Source of the DNA: Methanobacteriota archaeon
Lineage (GTDB): Archaea; Methanobacteriota; Methanobacteria; Methanobacteriales; Methanobacteriaceae
Assembly (NCBI GenBank): GCA_023440975.1
Contig: JAEZRD010000078.1
Coordinates: forward strand, 1-64,000
Direction of reading: 5' to 3'
Length of the DNA: 64,000 nucleotides
A program made the translations under genes and the position numbers. Of the stretch, positions 47,125 to 56,528 are shown piece after piece (within the stretch, counting starts at the first letter, position 1; the number at the start of each line of letters is the position of its first letter). The notes beneath the pieces are model-generated. The model had not been told where the DNA came from and searched no databases. It saw only the letters and a program-made list of their open reading frames with translations.

Positions 47125-49168
47125 CAAGTTTTGTATTTTGGATTGCTGAAGTTTCAATTATTGGTTTGTATCCAGCTAATCTTAGAGCGTTACCTACAAC
47201 GATTAATGTTAAACCCATATCTCCAATAATAACTGCTTCCCATAAACTTACAAATCCTGCTATTCCTAAGATAGCTAATAATGCTTTAATAGTTATTGTT
47301 GCAGTGATATTTTCTTTGACTATGGTCATTGTTTTTTTAGCTAATTTAATTACATAATTTATTTTACTTATGTCATCATTCATTAGGACGATGTCTCCAG
47401 TTTCTACAGCTACATCAGCTCCTCCCATACCCATAGCTATTCCAACATTTGCTCTTGCAAGTGAGGGGGTGTCATTAACACCATCTCCCACCATTGCAAC
47501 ATCTTGGTGTTGATTTATTACTTCTTCAACAATATTGACTTTTTCTTCAGGTAATAGGTTACTATAATAATTATCTAAACCTATTTTGGATGCTACATTT
47601 GAGGCAATTTGATCATTATCCCCTGTAAGCATCATTGTTTTAATATTGTACTTTTTAAGTTCTTTTATGGTTGTTGCACTATTTTCACGGATTTTGTCTG
47701 ATAAATTAATAATTCCTAAGATATTTTTTTGATTACCTATTATTACACTTGTTTTTCCTATAATATTGTTTTTAATTTTAAGTTTTTCAATTTCAGCATT
47801 TAATTCAGGATAATCATTGAATAAATCTTGTTTACCAATATAATAATTTATATGATTTATGTTACCTTCTAATCCTTTACCGGATATTGATTTAAAATTT
47901 GTAACATCTATTAAATTTATTTCATTGTTATGTGTATATTCATTAAATGCATTTGCTATAGGATGTTTTGATTGGTTTTCTAAACTGCATGCAATTGTTA
48001 TCACATCATTTTTATTGAAATTTTCATTAGTAATTATAGATTGTATTTCTAAATTTCCTTCAGTTAATGTTCCTGTTTTATCAAATAATATTGCTTTAAT
48101 TCTATTTAATTCTTCTATATATTCTCCACCTTTAATGATTACACCATTTTCAGTTCCTGCAGTTAATGCTGATACCATAGAAACGGGTGTAGATATTACT
48201 AATGCACATGGACATGATATAACTAGAAGTACTAATGCTCTATATATCCATTCATTTAATGGTTGTCTAAAAATGATTGTAGGAATTATCGCTACTAGTA
48301 CTGCTAAACCTACGACAAGGGGAGTATAATAAGTTGCGAATTTATCAACAATTAGGTTAACATGAGCTTTTTTATCTTCGGATTCTTTAATAAGATCAAC
48401 AATTTTTGCAAATATTGTATTTTCTGATGATTTTGTAACATTTATTTCAACATAACCTTCTTCATTAATGGTAGAGGCATATACTTCATCACCTATTTTT
48501 TTATTCACTGCTAAACTTTCTCCAGTAATTGATGCTTGGTTAACAGTGGTGTTTCCTATGGATATTATCCCATCTACAGGAATTTTATCTCCTGGTTTAA
48601 CAACTACAGTATCTCCTATCTTTACATTTTTAATGTCTATTTCTAGTTCTTTTCCGTCTTTTTTTATTGTTGCTTTATTTGGGCTTAATTTTATTAAGTT
48701 TGCTATTGATTTTTTTGATTTATCTAATGATAAATCTTCAATGTATTCTGCTAAGTAATATAAAAGCATTAGCATACCCCCTTCTGCTCCATCACCTAAA
48801 AGAAATGCCCCTGCTGTTGCAACTGTAATTAAAAATTCAATTTTAATTTTTCCTTTTAATAAGGATTCTAATCCTTCTTCTATAATACTGTGCCCTATGA
48901 ATATTACTTCAATTAATAGGATAATCTGTGAAATGGTATTTGAGGAAATTCCTACAATTTGGAAGTTTACAAATTTGTTTATATAAATTCCGATTCCAAG
49001 TATTATTGCTCCAATAATCATTATATATATTGGTTTTTTAGAATTTTCTTGATTTTCTTCTATATTTTCAAGTAGTCCTGATTCACATGCACAACTGTCA
49101 TGGTCACAACATGTATTTTCATGATCATGATGATTGTGTTCTTCAGGATTATGGGAGTTATTTTTCAT
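47111..49168 (-). CDS. heavy-metal P1B-type ATPase (CadA/ZntA-like)
   Basis: 685 residues, eight membrane segments expected. The ion motif is SCPCALVIS, phosphorylation site FDKTGTLTEG, TGES loop ITGESLAV, hinge MVGDGVNDTPSLARANVGIAMG. CPC plus this context indicates Zn/Cd/Pb export. Instead of a folded metal-binding domain the N-terminus is a short His/Cys-rich tail (HNHHDH, TCCDHDSCACES, residues 7-30). The gene overlaps the ArsR-family repressor by 11 bases and is surely controlled by it. Confidence 0.94.
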   Translation of the reverse strand: MKNNSHNPEEHNHHDHENTCCDHDSCACESGLLENIEENQENSKKPIYIMIIGAIILGIGIYINKFVNFQIVGISSNTISQIILLIEVIFIGHSIIEEGLESLLKGKIKIEFLITVATAGAFLLGDGAEGGMLMLLYYLAEYIEDLSLDKSKKSIANLIKLSPNKATIKKDGKELEIDIKNVKIGDTVVVKPGDKIPVDGIISIGNTTVNQASITGESLAVNKKIGDEVYASTINEEGYVEINVTKSSENTIFAKIVDLIKESEDKKAHVNLIVDKFATYYTPLVVGLAVLVAIIPTIIFRQPLNEWIYRALVLLVISCPCALVISTPVSMVSALTAGTENGVIIKGGEYIEELNRIKAILFDKTGTLTEGNLEIQSIITNENFNKNDVITIACSLENQSKHPIANAFNEYTHNNEINLIDVTNFKSISGKGLEGNINHINYYIGKQDLFNDYPELNAEIEKLKIKNNIIGKTSVIIGNQKNILGIINLSDKIRENSATTIKELKKYNIKTMMLTGDNDQIASNVASKIGLDNYYSNLLPEEKVNIVEEVINQHQDVAMVGDGVNDTPSLARANVGIAMGMGGADVAVETGDIVLMNDDISKINYVIKLAKKTMTIVKENITATITIKALLAILGIAGFVSLWEAVIIGDMGLTLIVVGNALRLAGYKPIIETSAIQNTKLVKAK

Positions 49169-49508
49169 AGTTTTCCGCTTCTTTTATTAAATTAATTATT
49201 TTCCCATTGTTTAATGAATAAAAAACTCTTTTATTTTTTTTTCTGAATTTTACAATATCATTGTTTCTTAAGAGTCTAAGTTGATGTGAGATACTTGATT
49301 GGCTCATGTCTAGAAGTAGTGATAATTCACATACACATAGTTCTTCATGTTCTAGTGCAGATATTATTCGTACTCTGTTGAAGTCTCCAAGTAGTTTGAA
49401 TAGTTTTGCTACTTCATTGTAGGTTTCATCTTCTTCAAGTTTATGATTTACTGCTTCTAGTAAATCTTCTCTTATACTCTTAATTTCACAAATATTTTCT
49501 TCACTCAT
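49158..49508 (-). CDS. ArsR/SmtB-family metal-sensing repressor (CadC-like)
   Basis: 116 residues with a winged helix (SLLLDMSQSSISHQLRLLRNNDIVKFRKKNKRVFYSL). Metal-site residues: Cys 7 (NICEIK) and Cys 58 / Cys 60 in ELCVCEL. These coincide with three of the four cadmium-binding cysteines of staphylococcal CadC; the position of the second N-terminal cysteine (11) is serine. It leads the operon with the P-type ATPase. A perfect operator-like palindrome begins at its own start codon. Confidence 0.94.
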   Translation of the reverse strand: MSEENICEIKSIREDLLEAVNHKLEEDETYNEVAKLFKLLGDFNRVRIISALEHEELCVCELSLLLDMSQSSISHQLRLLRNNDIVKFRKKNKRVFYSLNNGKIINLIKEAENYEK

Positions 49509-49541
49509 ATGAATATCTATTCATATGTACATATATAAAGG
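49506..49541 (-). promoter_or_regulatory. ArsR-type operator and TATA box, apparently leaderless promoter
   Basis: CATATGAATA (49506-49515) and TATTCATATG (49518-49527) form a perfect inverted repeat with two bases between, the known ArsR/SmtB operator form (TGAA-N-TTCA core). Its first three bases are the ATG of the repressor gene on the minus strand. On that strand a TTTATATA box (about 49533-49540) lies only about 21 bases before the ATG, so transcription should begin at or beside the start codon. Confidence 0.75.
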
Positions 49542-49757
49542 TTTCCATAAATTGAAAAAAATATTATAAATATTAAAAAAAGGATTTGATAAAAAAAGTT
49601 TTTTTTTAAAATTATTGATATAGAAAAATCAAATTTGATAAAAAAAGTATAATTAAATTTAGAATATAATCTTAAAAATTTTATATTTAATTTTTTTAAA
49701 ATATTTAATATTATTAAATTGATTAAAAATTAAATAATACTTGTAAAAATAGTATTT

Positions 49758-49834
<77 letters not shown>

Positions 49835-49953
49835 TCATTAACAAGATATATATGTATTTGTATCTTTTAGTATATATAGATAACTATTAAAATTCATAGT
49901 TAAAAAAATTATAATTGTTCTTTTTTTAAAAAAAAGTTTAAAATTATTTATTA

Positions 49954-49990
49954 ACTAATCATCATGATTAGTCAATAAAAATGTTTAATT
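49954..49990 (-). terminator. terminator hairpin of the Ser/Gly-repeat protein gene
   Basis: ACTAATCA (49954-49961) and TGATTAGT (49965-49972) pair with a three-base loop just past the stop codon; further along on the minus strand comes a run of T. Confidence 0.5.
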
Positions 49991-50593
49991 TTATCCTTCT
50001 CCAATTTCAGTTCCATTACCATCAAGTACGATAACATCTACAGTTTTTCCATTTGCGTTATGGATATAACAATACCATTCATTATTTTTCCAGACTGCAG
50101 ATGAGACATAACATCCTTGTTCTTCAACATATTGAGAAGCTATTTCAATTGCTTTATCGGAAGTTATATTACTAGTGGTTTTATGGGTAGTATTATGGTT
50201 TGAGATGACTCCGCTTCCTGAGTGTGAGTTACTTCCACTTGATCCGCTAGAGGATCCTGAGTTTGATCCGCCACTTATTCCACTAGAGGATCCTGAGCCA
50301 CTTCCACTTGATCCACTAGAGGATCCTGAACCAGCATTACTTGTGCCTGAGTTAACTCCATTAGATCCTGAACTAGCTGATCCACTTGAAGAACTACCTG
50401 CGTTGTTAGTGTCTGTTGCTTGTGTGGTATTATTTCCTAATCCATTACCAGCACTAGCAAGAGAATTTGCTGAAGGTGTAAATCCCGCAAGATCGGAAAA
50501 TGCATTATCAGGGTTAGTTAATCCATAAGCTGTAACTCCTGCTGCAATACAAAGTACAATAATTACGGAGATAATTATATTTGCATGTTCCAT
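49991..50593 (-). CDS. anchored/secreted Ser-Gly-Asn repeat protein with C-terminal PepSY-like domain
   Basis: 200 residues. Residues 5-24 are a hydrophobic anchor or signal (IIISVIIVLCIAAGVTAYGL). About 55-130 is low-complexity Ser/Gly/Asn with near-repeats of SGSSSG. The end, about 145-200 (SDKAIEIASQYVEEQGCYVSSAVWKNNEWYCYIHNANGK), resembles a PepSY domain with two cysteines that could pair outside the cell. Probably exposed at the cell surface. The repeat is coded by tandem units carrying GGATCC. I do not know the function. Confidence 0.75.
   Translation of the reverse strand: MEHANIIISVIIVLCIAAGVTAYGLTNPDNAFSDLAGFTPSANSLASAGNGLGNNTTQATDTNNAGSSSSGSASSGSNGVNSGTSNAGSGSSSGSSGSGSGSSSGISGGSNSGSSSGSSGSNSHSGSGVISNHNTTHKTTSNITSDKAIEIASQYVEEQGCYVSSAVWKNNEWYCYIHNANGKTVDVIVLDGNGTEIGEG
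50220..50400 (-). repeat. imperfect tandem repeats coding the Ser/Gly stretch
   Basis: Units of about 27-60 bases sharing the core GGATCCTCTAGTGGATCAAG (minus strand) recur at least three times, with truncated copies beside them. Their near identity at the DNA level suggests recent expansion or slippage. Confidence 0.7.
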
Positions 50594-51242
50594 TTTTGAT
50601 TCGCCTCTTTTACTAGTAATTAAAATATCTTATAAGTTATATTTTTAGCTTATAACATATTGTAACCATAAAACTTTGGTTTATTTATTAAAAGTTTTTG
50701 AATTAATAAAATTTTCTGTTTTAATATTTTTTTAAAACATTAGTTAAGAGTTTGTTTTGTTATTTTTTTAAAGATTTTAAGTTAAATGATTAAAAAAATG
50801 AAAAAATTTTAGTGGTAGAAATTTTATTAATAATATATTATTATATGTTTACTTTAATAAAGATATTGTTTTCTATTATTACAAATTTTAATTTTTATAA
50901 ATTTTTGTGGTGTTAATTATGTAAATATTAATAACTATTATTATTGTAATATTTTATTTTATTTCTAAAATGCTTCATTAATATATAGTTTTATGAATAA
51001 TTGGTTAATAATATCTATTTTTATTAATATACTAATTTAATTAATTTAATCAATTTTTTAAATAATAACAATTATTATTTTAATTTTTCTTAAAATTCTT
51101 AATGTTTTATTAATAGAATTTACTCAATTCAATTCTATTATAATATATAAACCTTTCTTTTTGGTTCAAAACATAAGTTTATTAATACTATTTAATTTAA
51201 ATAATAATTGTTAGTTTCTAAAATTTTTTTAAAAAATAAGAG
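50594..51242. other. 649-base non-coding region upstream of frhADGB
   Basis: Stops occur in all frames, so no gene is likely. It must hold the promoters of the surface-protein gene and of frhA. A TATA-like TAATATATAAACC at about 51140-51152 would give an frh leader of about 70-80 bases. Two related elements, AAATAATAA-CAA-TTATTATTT (51060-51080) and AAATAATAATTGTTA (51199-51213), could be regulatory. The length is notable next to the usual 100-200-base gaps. Confidence 0.5.
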
Positions 51243-51251
51243 GTGACACAT

Positions 51252-52478
51252 TTGAGCGAAAAAATAGTTATATCTCCTACATCACGTCAGGAAGGACATG
51301 CAGAGCTTGTCATGGAAGTCGATGATGAAGGGATAGTTACCAAAGGTAGATACTTAAGTATCACTCCTGTTAGAGGCTTAGAAAAGATGGTTGCTGGAAA
51401 ACCACCAGAATCTGCGATTGTATTATGTCAAAGAATCTGTGGTGTTTGTCCGATACCTCATACATTAGCTTCTGCAGAAGCAATGGACGATTCTTTAGAT
51501 ATAGAAATACCAAAAGCAGCAGCACAATTAAGAGAGTTAACAATATCCTCTTCTAATGTAAACAGTCACGCAATACACCATTTCTTAGTTGCACCGGATA
51601 TAATTCCAGCAGATAATACAGAGCTTTTCAAAGCTGCTGTAAATTCTGTAGGTACAATCCGTAAAAATGTACAATATGCAGTAGATATGGTTGCAGGTGA
51701 AGGTATTCACCCATCCGATGTAAGAGTCGGAGGTATGGCAAGAAATATCAGTGAATTAGCACGTAAAAAATTATATGCAAGATTAAAAGCATTAGAACCT
51801 GTTGTAAATGAACATATTGAATTAATCATTTCTTTAGTTGAAGATGTTGGTTTCCCAGAAGGTTTAGGAGCAATTGATCAACCTGTATTTGCAAGTAGTA
51901 ATGGATATGGAGACAGAGATTTCTTTGATCTTGACAGATTCCGTGAAATCACACCAGAAGCATGGTATGATGATCCTGAATTAGGTAAAAAAGCATGTAC
52001 ATCTATTCCATTATATGATGGAGTAAATGTTGAAACAGGTCCTAGAGCAAGAGCTGCTAAATTTGGTGGATACACCGGTAAAGGTGTTGTAGCACAACAC
52101 GTTACAAGAGCTTATGAAATGAAAAACTATTTATCTAAAGCTATTAATATTTTAGATGAATTAGATACTTCTGCAAACACCATGGCTGATTTCGACCCAA
52201 GAGGTACAGGTAAACTCGGTATAGGAGCTATTGAAGCACCTAGAGGTACTGATGTCCATATGGGTGTAGTTAAAGATGGAAGAATTCAATATTATAATGC
52301 TTTAGTTCCTACAACTTGGAATATTCCAACAATGGGACCAGCTACTGAAGGATTCCACAGCGATTGGGGAGCTCATGTTATTAGAGCATACGATCCATGT
52401 TTATCATGTGCTACTCACGTAATGGTAGTCGATGATGAAGATAAGACTATTCTTAAAAATGACATGGTGAGAATTTAA
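51252..52478 (+). CDS. frhA: F420-reducing [NiFe] hydrogenase, large subunit
   Basis: Holds the NiFe site that splits H2 to reduce coenzyme F420. 408 residues from TTG 51252 ([18 protein letters not shown]), which fits the family start; GAGGTGA is six bases upstream, whereas GTG 51243 overlaps that site. Nickel ligands: [11 protein letters not shown] near the N-terminus and DPCLSCATH at the end, followed by a 19-residue tail that is removed on maturation by FrhD. First gene of frhADGB. Confidence 0.97.
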   Translation: MSEKIVISPTSRQEGHAELVMEVDDEGIVTKGRYLSITPVRGLEKMVAGKPPESAIVLCQRICGVCPIPHTLASAEAMDDSLDIEIPKAAAQLRELTISSSNVNSHAIHHFLVAPDIIPADNTELFKAAVNSVGTIRKNVQYAVDMVAGEGIHPSDVRVGGMARNISELARKKLYARLKALEPVVNEHIELIISLVEDVGFPEGLGAIDQPVFASSNGYGDRDFFDLDRFREITPEAWYDDPELGKKACTSIPLYDGVNVETGPRARAAKFGGYTGKGVVAQHVTRAYEMKNYLSKAINILDELDTSANTMADFDPRGTGKLGIGAIEAPRGTDVHMGVVKDGRIQYYNALVPTTWNIPTMGPATEGFHSDWGAHVIRAYDPCLSCATHVMVVDDEDKTILKNDMVRI

Positions 52479-52497
52479 ACAACTATAGAGGGAAAAA

Positions 52498-53070
52498 ATG
52501 CCTTATGAAGCAGAAAAACTTGTCATAGGTTGTGGAAATGTATTATTTAAAGATGATGGCTTTGGATATTATGTTATTAAAGCTATAGATGAATACTTTG
52601 GTATTAAATCTGAAAATGATACAACTAACGATTCATATGACCCATTTTCATTACCTGAAGAAAATTGGAATAAAATTATTGAAGCTTTAAATGAACGTTT
52701 AAAGATTAAAGAGAAACCTGATGAAACTTTGTTTATTGATGCAGGAATGAGTTCTACCTATGATATATTTTCATTACCTAATGAAAAATGGAAGAAAATT
52801 ATAGTTGTAGATATAGTAGCATTTGGTGCAGAACCAGGAACATTAAAATATTTCTCCCCTTATGAAATTCCTAGAGGAAAATATGAAAATGCTCATAGTT
52901 GGCCTATAGAAGAACCACTTCAAGATTTAACTGAGAAGATGGATATTGAAATTAAAATTGTTGGTTGTCAACCGGCTGAAGTTTCATCTCCTGATGTTGT
53001 TGTGGGTTTAACTGAACCTGTTGAAAAGGCAATTCCTGAAGCAGTTGAGATGATTTTAAAAGAATTATAA
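52498..53070 (+). CDS. frhD: F420-reducing hydrogenase maturation protease
   Basis: HycI/HyaD-type endopeptidase that trims the C-terminal tail of FrhA after nickel insertion. 190 residues, longer than I expect for FrhD. Starts [16 protein letters not shown], with FIDAGMSST and [14 protein letters not shown], the metal-binding acidic positions. Residues 50-61 ([12 protein letters not shown]) are a near copy of 91-102 ([12 protein letters not shown]) and lie in an insertion between the first and second conserved blocks. GAGGG precedes the ATG. Confidence 0.93.
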   Translation: MPYEAEKLVIGCGNVLFKDDGFGYYVIKAIDEYFGIKSENDTTNDSYDPFSLPEENWNKIIEALNERLKIKEKPDETLFIDAGMSSTYDIFSLPNEKWKKIIVVDIVAFGAEPGTLKYFSPYEIPRGKYENAHSWPIEEPLQDLTEKMDIEIKIVGCQPAEVSSPDVVVGLTEPVEKAIPEAVEMILKEL

Positions 53071-53090
53071 GAGGTATGAGAGGTTTAGCA

Positions 53091-53999
53091 ATGTCTTTTA
53101 TAGAAAGAATTAAAAGGTTTTTAGGCATTGGCTCTAAACCGGATGAATCTAAAGATGAAAAGGCTGAAAAAGAAGAAGCTAAAAAAGAAGCTAAAGTAGA
53201 TTCTAAAAAAGAAGCTAAAAAGGCGGAAAAAGTTTCTGAAAAAGCTGAATCATCTGAGCCAAAAAAAGAGAAATCTTCAAAACAGGAGGATGGAAAAGTG
53301 GCTGATAAACCAAAAATAGGATATATTCACTTAAGTGGGTGTACTGGGGATGGAATGTCTTTAACTGAAAATTATGATATTCTCGCAGACTTACTCACTG
53401 ATATGGTGGACATTGTTTATGGACAAACTTTAGTTGATGTATGGGATATGCCAGAAATGGATTTAGCATTAGTTGAAGGTTCTGTCTGTTTACAAGATGA
53501 ACACAGTATGAAAGAAATTAAAGAAGTAAGAGAAAAAGCAAACTTAGTATGTGCTTTTGGATCTTGTGCATTAACCGGATGTTTCACACGATATGCTCGT
53601 GGTGGACAACAAGGTAATCCAAAACATGAATCATTTGTACCAGTTGGAGACGTAGTAAAAGTAGATGTTGCATTACCAGGATGTCCAGCTTCACCTGAAG
53701 TTATAGCTAAAACAGTTGTAGCTTTAATTGGCGGAGATATGGATTACTTACAACCTATGTTAGATATGGCAGCATGTAACCTTGCATGTGGTTGTGATTT
53801 ACAAACTAATGTAGTTAACAAAGCTTTATGTACTGGCTGTGGAACTTGTGTTATGGCTTGTCCTACAAGAGCTCTTACAATGATTGAAGGAAGACCAGCT
53901 CATGATAAAGATAGATGTGTAAAATGTGGTTCATGTTACACACACTGTCCAAGATCTTGGTTCCCTGAAGAGCAAATCAAAAAGGACTTAGGACTATAG
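53091..53999 (+). CDS. frhG: F420-reducing hydrogenase, gamma (small, Fe-S) subunit
   Basis: Electron-relay subunit between the NiFe site and FrhB. 302 residues from ATG 53091, which has AGAGGT spaced before it; ATG 53076 directly abuts AGAGGT and is less likely. After a short amphipathic start ([12 protein letters not shown]) comes a Lys/Glu/Ala-rich tail of about 60 residues, then the conserved part ([21 protein letters not shown]) with proximal-cluster cysteines and two ferredoxin motifs, [13 protein letters not shown] and [12 protein letters not shown]. Confidence 0.96.
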   Translation: MSFIERIKRFLGIGSKPDESKDEKAEKEEAKKEAKVDSKKEAKKAEKVSEKAESSEPKKEKSSKQEDGKVADKPKIGYIHLSGCTGDGMSLTENYDILADLLTDMVDIVYGQTLVDVWDMPEMDLALVEGSVCLQDEHSMKEIKEVREKANLVCAFGSCALTGCFTRYARGGQQGNPKHESFVPVGDVVKVDVALPGCPASPEVIAKTVVALIGGDMDYLQPMLDMAACNLACGCDLQTNVVNKALCTGCGTCVMACPTRALTMIEGRPAHDKDRCVKCGSCYTHCPRSWFPEEQIKKDLGL

Positions 54000-54011
54000 G
54001 AGGATTTAGAC

Positions 54012-54857
54012 ATGGTATTAGGTACTTACAAAGATATACTCACTGCTAGAGCTACAGATAAAAAAATCCAAAAGGTCTCACAAGATGGTGGAATTGTTTC
54101 AGCATTATTTACTTATGCATTAGATGAAGGAATTATTGAAGGAGCAGTTGTTGCAGGTAACACAGACACTCCATGGAAACCTGAACCAACAATAGCTATG
54201 ACTGCAGATGAAATAATTGCTGCAGCTGGAACTAAATACACATTCTCTCCAAACAATGCAGTTTTAAAAGAAGCTGTAAGACAATGTGGTATTGAAAAAT
54301 TAGGAACAGTTGCAACTCCATGTGAAATCATGGGTCTTAGAAAAATGCAATCTTATCCATTTGCAACTAGATTCTTAGCAGATAAAATCAAACTTTTAAT
54401 TGGTATTTTCTGTATGGAAAACTTCCCATATGCTTCTCTTCAAACTTTTGTTGAATCCAAATTAGCTGGATCAATGGAAATGACTGAAAAGATGGATATT
54501 GGAAAAGGAAAATTATGGATTGATAATCCTGATGGAAAATCTGGTTTAAAATTAAAAGAAACTCATGGATATGAACAAGCTGGATGTAACATTTGTAAAG
54601 ATTATGTTGCAGAATTAGCTGATTTATCTACAGGATCTGTAGGATCTCCAGATGGATGGTCTACCGTATTAACTAGAACTGAAGGCGGAAAAACAATATT
54701 TGATGCAGCTGTAGAAGCTGGAGTCATTGAAACCAAAGCTATGGATGAAGGTAAATTCGGTAAAGAAATGCTTGAAAAATTAGCAGGTCAAAAGAAAGAT
54801 AAAGCTGCAAAAGAGTCTCAAAGACGTGCAGAATTAGGATTACCAGTTCCTTGGTAA
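54012..54857 (+). CDS. frhB: F420-reducing hydrogenase, beta subunit
   Basis: Flavin and Fe-S subunit that passes electrons to F420. 281 residues: begins [27 protein letters not shown], has [41 protein letters not shown], and [33 protein letters not shown], the FrhB/FdhB fold with its cluster cysteines. AGGAGG precedes the ATG. Last gene of the operon. Confidence 0.97.
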   Translation: MVLGTYKDILTARATDKKIQKVSQDGGIVSALFTYALDEGIIEGAVVAGNTDTPWKPEPTIAMTADEIIAAAGTKYTFSPNNAVLKEAVRQCGIEKLGTVATPCEIMGLRKMQSYPFATRFLADKIKLLIGIFCMENFPYASLQTFVESKLAGSMEMTEKMDIGKGKLWIDNPDGKSGLKLKETHGYEQAGCNICKDYVAELADLSTGSVGSPDGWSTVLTRTEGGKTIFDAAVEAGVIETKAMDEGKFGKEMLEKLAGQKKDKAAKESQRRAELGLPVPW

Positions 54858-54874
54858 TTTCTCTTCTTTAAAGG

Positions 54875-54925
54875 GAATTCATTTTTTTAAGATGAATTCA
54901 CCTATTTTATTTTTTTTTAAATACT
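54875..54925 (+). terminator. terminator hairpin after frhB
   Basis: GAATTCAT (54875-54882) and ATGAATTC (54892-54899) pair with a nine-base loop, followed by a T-rich tract. Confidence 0.55.
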
Positions 54926-55040
54926 TTTTTTAAATAGATTTATTTAGTTTATAACTATTTTTGTATTTTTTAGAATTTTCTTATTTTACGAATAAAGAAA
55001 ATTTGGTGGAATTTTAAAAAATATAAAAGGATAATTTTTT

Positions 55041-55973
55041 TTATAATGTTGTTATGGTGCATCCTTCTGGTTCAACTATAATTGTATGCTCTTTTTGTGA
55101 AACCCATGCTCCAGTTTTTTCTTTTAGTGCTGCATAGGGGTATATGGCCATAGTTTGAGATAATTTTCTAAGTGATGCATGAGCTCTATTCTGGTTAAAT
55201 TGTTCTGTAATCCAACGTCCTGAAAATGGAAGGTCATGATAATTTTTTTCAATATAATCTATTACTTTTTGGTCATGTTTTATTCTATATGGTTTATTTT
55301 TAAGGAAGGAATAAATATATGAATTGGGGGTATCTGTTACAAGACCTATTCCATCTGTAGCAAAAGGTTCAATTGCTAAAGCTTGGCCTTCTTTTAATTT
55401 TGTGGTATCATGGTTGTTTATGTTAGGTATTGATAAACCTGCATGTAAATTCCATTTTTCTAAACTGTGGCCAGTTAAATTGGTTATTGGATTTAATTTG
55501 TATTCGTGGATTGCATCTTCGACTGCTTGTCCGATTTCTCCTATTTCTACACCTGCCCGTACTGTACTTATGGCTGCTTCTAAACCAGCAGCTGATGCTT
55601 CCATAATATCGTAATTTTTGTTTAGTGTATTTTCATCAAATAAATCTTCTAGATTATCTCCAGGAACCATTACGGTAACTGCAGAATCTGCTATATAACC
55701 ATTTATTTCAGTACCCATATCTAGTTTTACTAGGTCTCCTGTTACCATTTTATTAGTATCATTTATTGGAGAAGTGTAGTGAGCTGTCATTTCATTCACT
55801 GATACATTACATGGGAATGATATTCCTGCTCCAGCTTTTAATGTTTCATTTTCTACATATTCTACTAAATCTATTATAGGTAAATCATTTTTTATTAGTT
55901 TTACAGCATTTTTTCGTATTTGTGATAGTATTTTTCCTGCTTTTTCGTAGGATTCTATTTCAATATCTTCCAT
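55041..55973 (-). CDS. map: methionine aminopeptidase, type II
   Basis: Removes the N-terminal methionine from new proteins. 310 residues with the type II insertion. Metal ligands: DLVKLDMGTEINGYIADSAVTV (two Asp), GHSLEKWNLHAG (His), ALAIEPFATDG (Glu) and VSQKEHTIIVEPEG (Glu). AAGGAG-type site before the ATG. Converges with frhB. Confidence 0.97.
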   Translation of the reverse strand: MEDIEIESYEKAGKILSQIRKNAVKLIKNDLPIIDLVEYVENETLKAGAGISFPCNVSVNEMTAHYTSPINDTNKMVTGDLVKLDMGTEINGYIADSAVTVMVPGDNLEDLFDENTLNKNYDIMEASAAGLEAAISTVRAGVEIGEIGQAVEDAIHEYKLNPITNLTGHSLEKWNLHAGLSIPNINNHDTTKLKEGQALAIEPFATDGIGLVTDTPNSYIYSFLKNKPYRIKHDQKVIDYIEKNYHDLPFSGRWITEQFNQNRAHASLRKLSQTMAIYPYAALKEKTGAWVSQKEHTIIVEPEGCTITTL

Positions 55974-56108
55974 TATTTCTCCTTCATATTTTATTAATCA
56001 TATTTAATTTTGTTTTCAAAATTTATATATACTATTTGTTAATATAATATTAGTATTCTTATTAATAATAAATAATTATATTTTAATTTATTTGGAGGTA
56101 AAAAAGGT

Positions 56109-56513
56109 ATGGTTCCAAGTTTAATGATTCCTAATCAAATTTTTATTTTGATTTTAGCTCTTATACTATTAATCATCGTTGTTCTAGTTGTTGTACAATG
56201 GCGTAAAGTTGCTGAATCTAAAAATACAATAACCTTAATGGAAAAAGAAATTGAACTTAAAAAAATTGCTATGGTAGAGAAGGATTTAGAAAATAAACGT
56301 CTCATGGAAAATCCTGTTCAATTACCTAAAGATCAACAAGATCATCTTTCTCAAATTAGAAATTCCACTGATGATGTAAGAGGTAATGTTGGTTATTTGC
56401 ATAGTGAAATTAATGAAAGATTAGCTAGATTAGAAGCTCAAACTGAGCAAAAGAAGTTAGAAGAAATGCTTAAAGATATTGAACAAAAGGAAAAAAAGCT
56501 TCTTAAAAAATAG
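56109..56513 (+). CDS. membrane-anchored coiled-coil protein A
   Basis: 134 residues: one N-terminal membrane helix (about 9-31, IFILILALILLIIVVLVVVQW) followed by a charged coiled coil to the end (ESKNTITLMEKEIELKK ... KKLEEMLKDIEQKEKKLLKK). GGAGGT lies nine bases before the ATG. Sixteen bases upstream of a second protein of the same design. No catalytic motif. I do not recognise the family; a structural or scaffolding role is only an inference. Confidence 0.75.
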   Translation: MVPSLMIPNQIFILILALILLIIVVLVVVQWRKVAESKNTITLMEKEIELKKIAMVEKDLENKRLMENPVQLPKDQQDHLSQIRNSTDDVRGNVGYLHSEINERLARLEAQTEQKKLEEMLKDIEQKEKKLLKK

Positions 56514-56528
56514 TGGGGGTTTATTTAA

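Noticed and set aside
47859..48329. 156-residue plus-strand frame
   Set aside because: Antisense of the P-type ATPase, no ribosome binding site and no recognisable domain.
50175..50528. 117-residue Pro/Leu/Glu-rich frame on the plus strand
   Set aside because: It is the antisense of the Ser/Gly repeat gene; the proline-rich pattern arises from the GGATCC units.
50594..51242. Decayed gene or small RNA in the frh upstream gap
   Set aside because: Stops are dense in all frames and no stable GC-containing fold or known RNA motif could be read.
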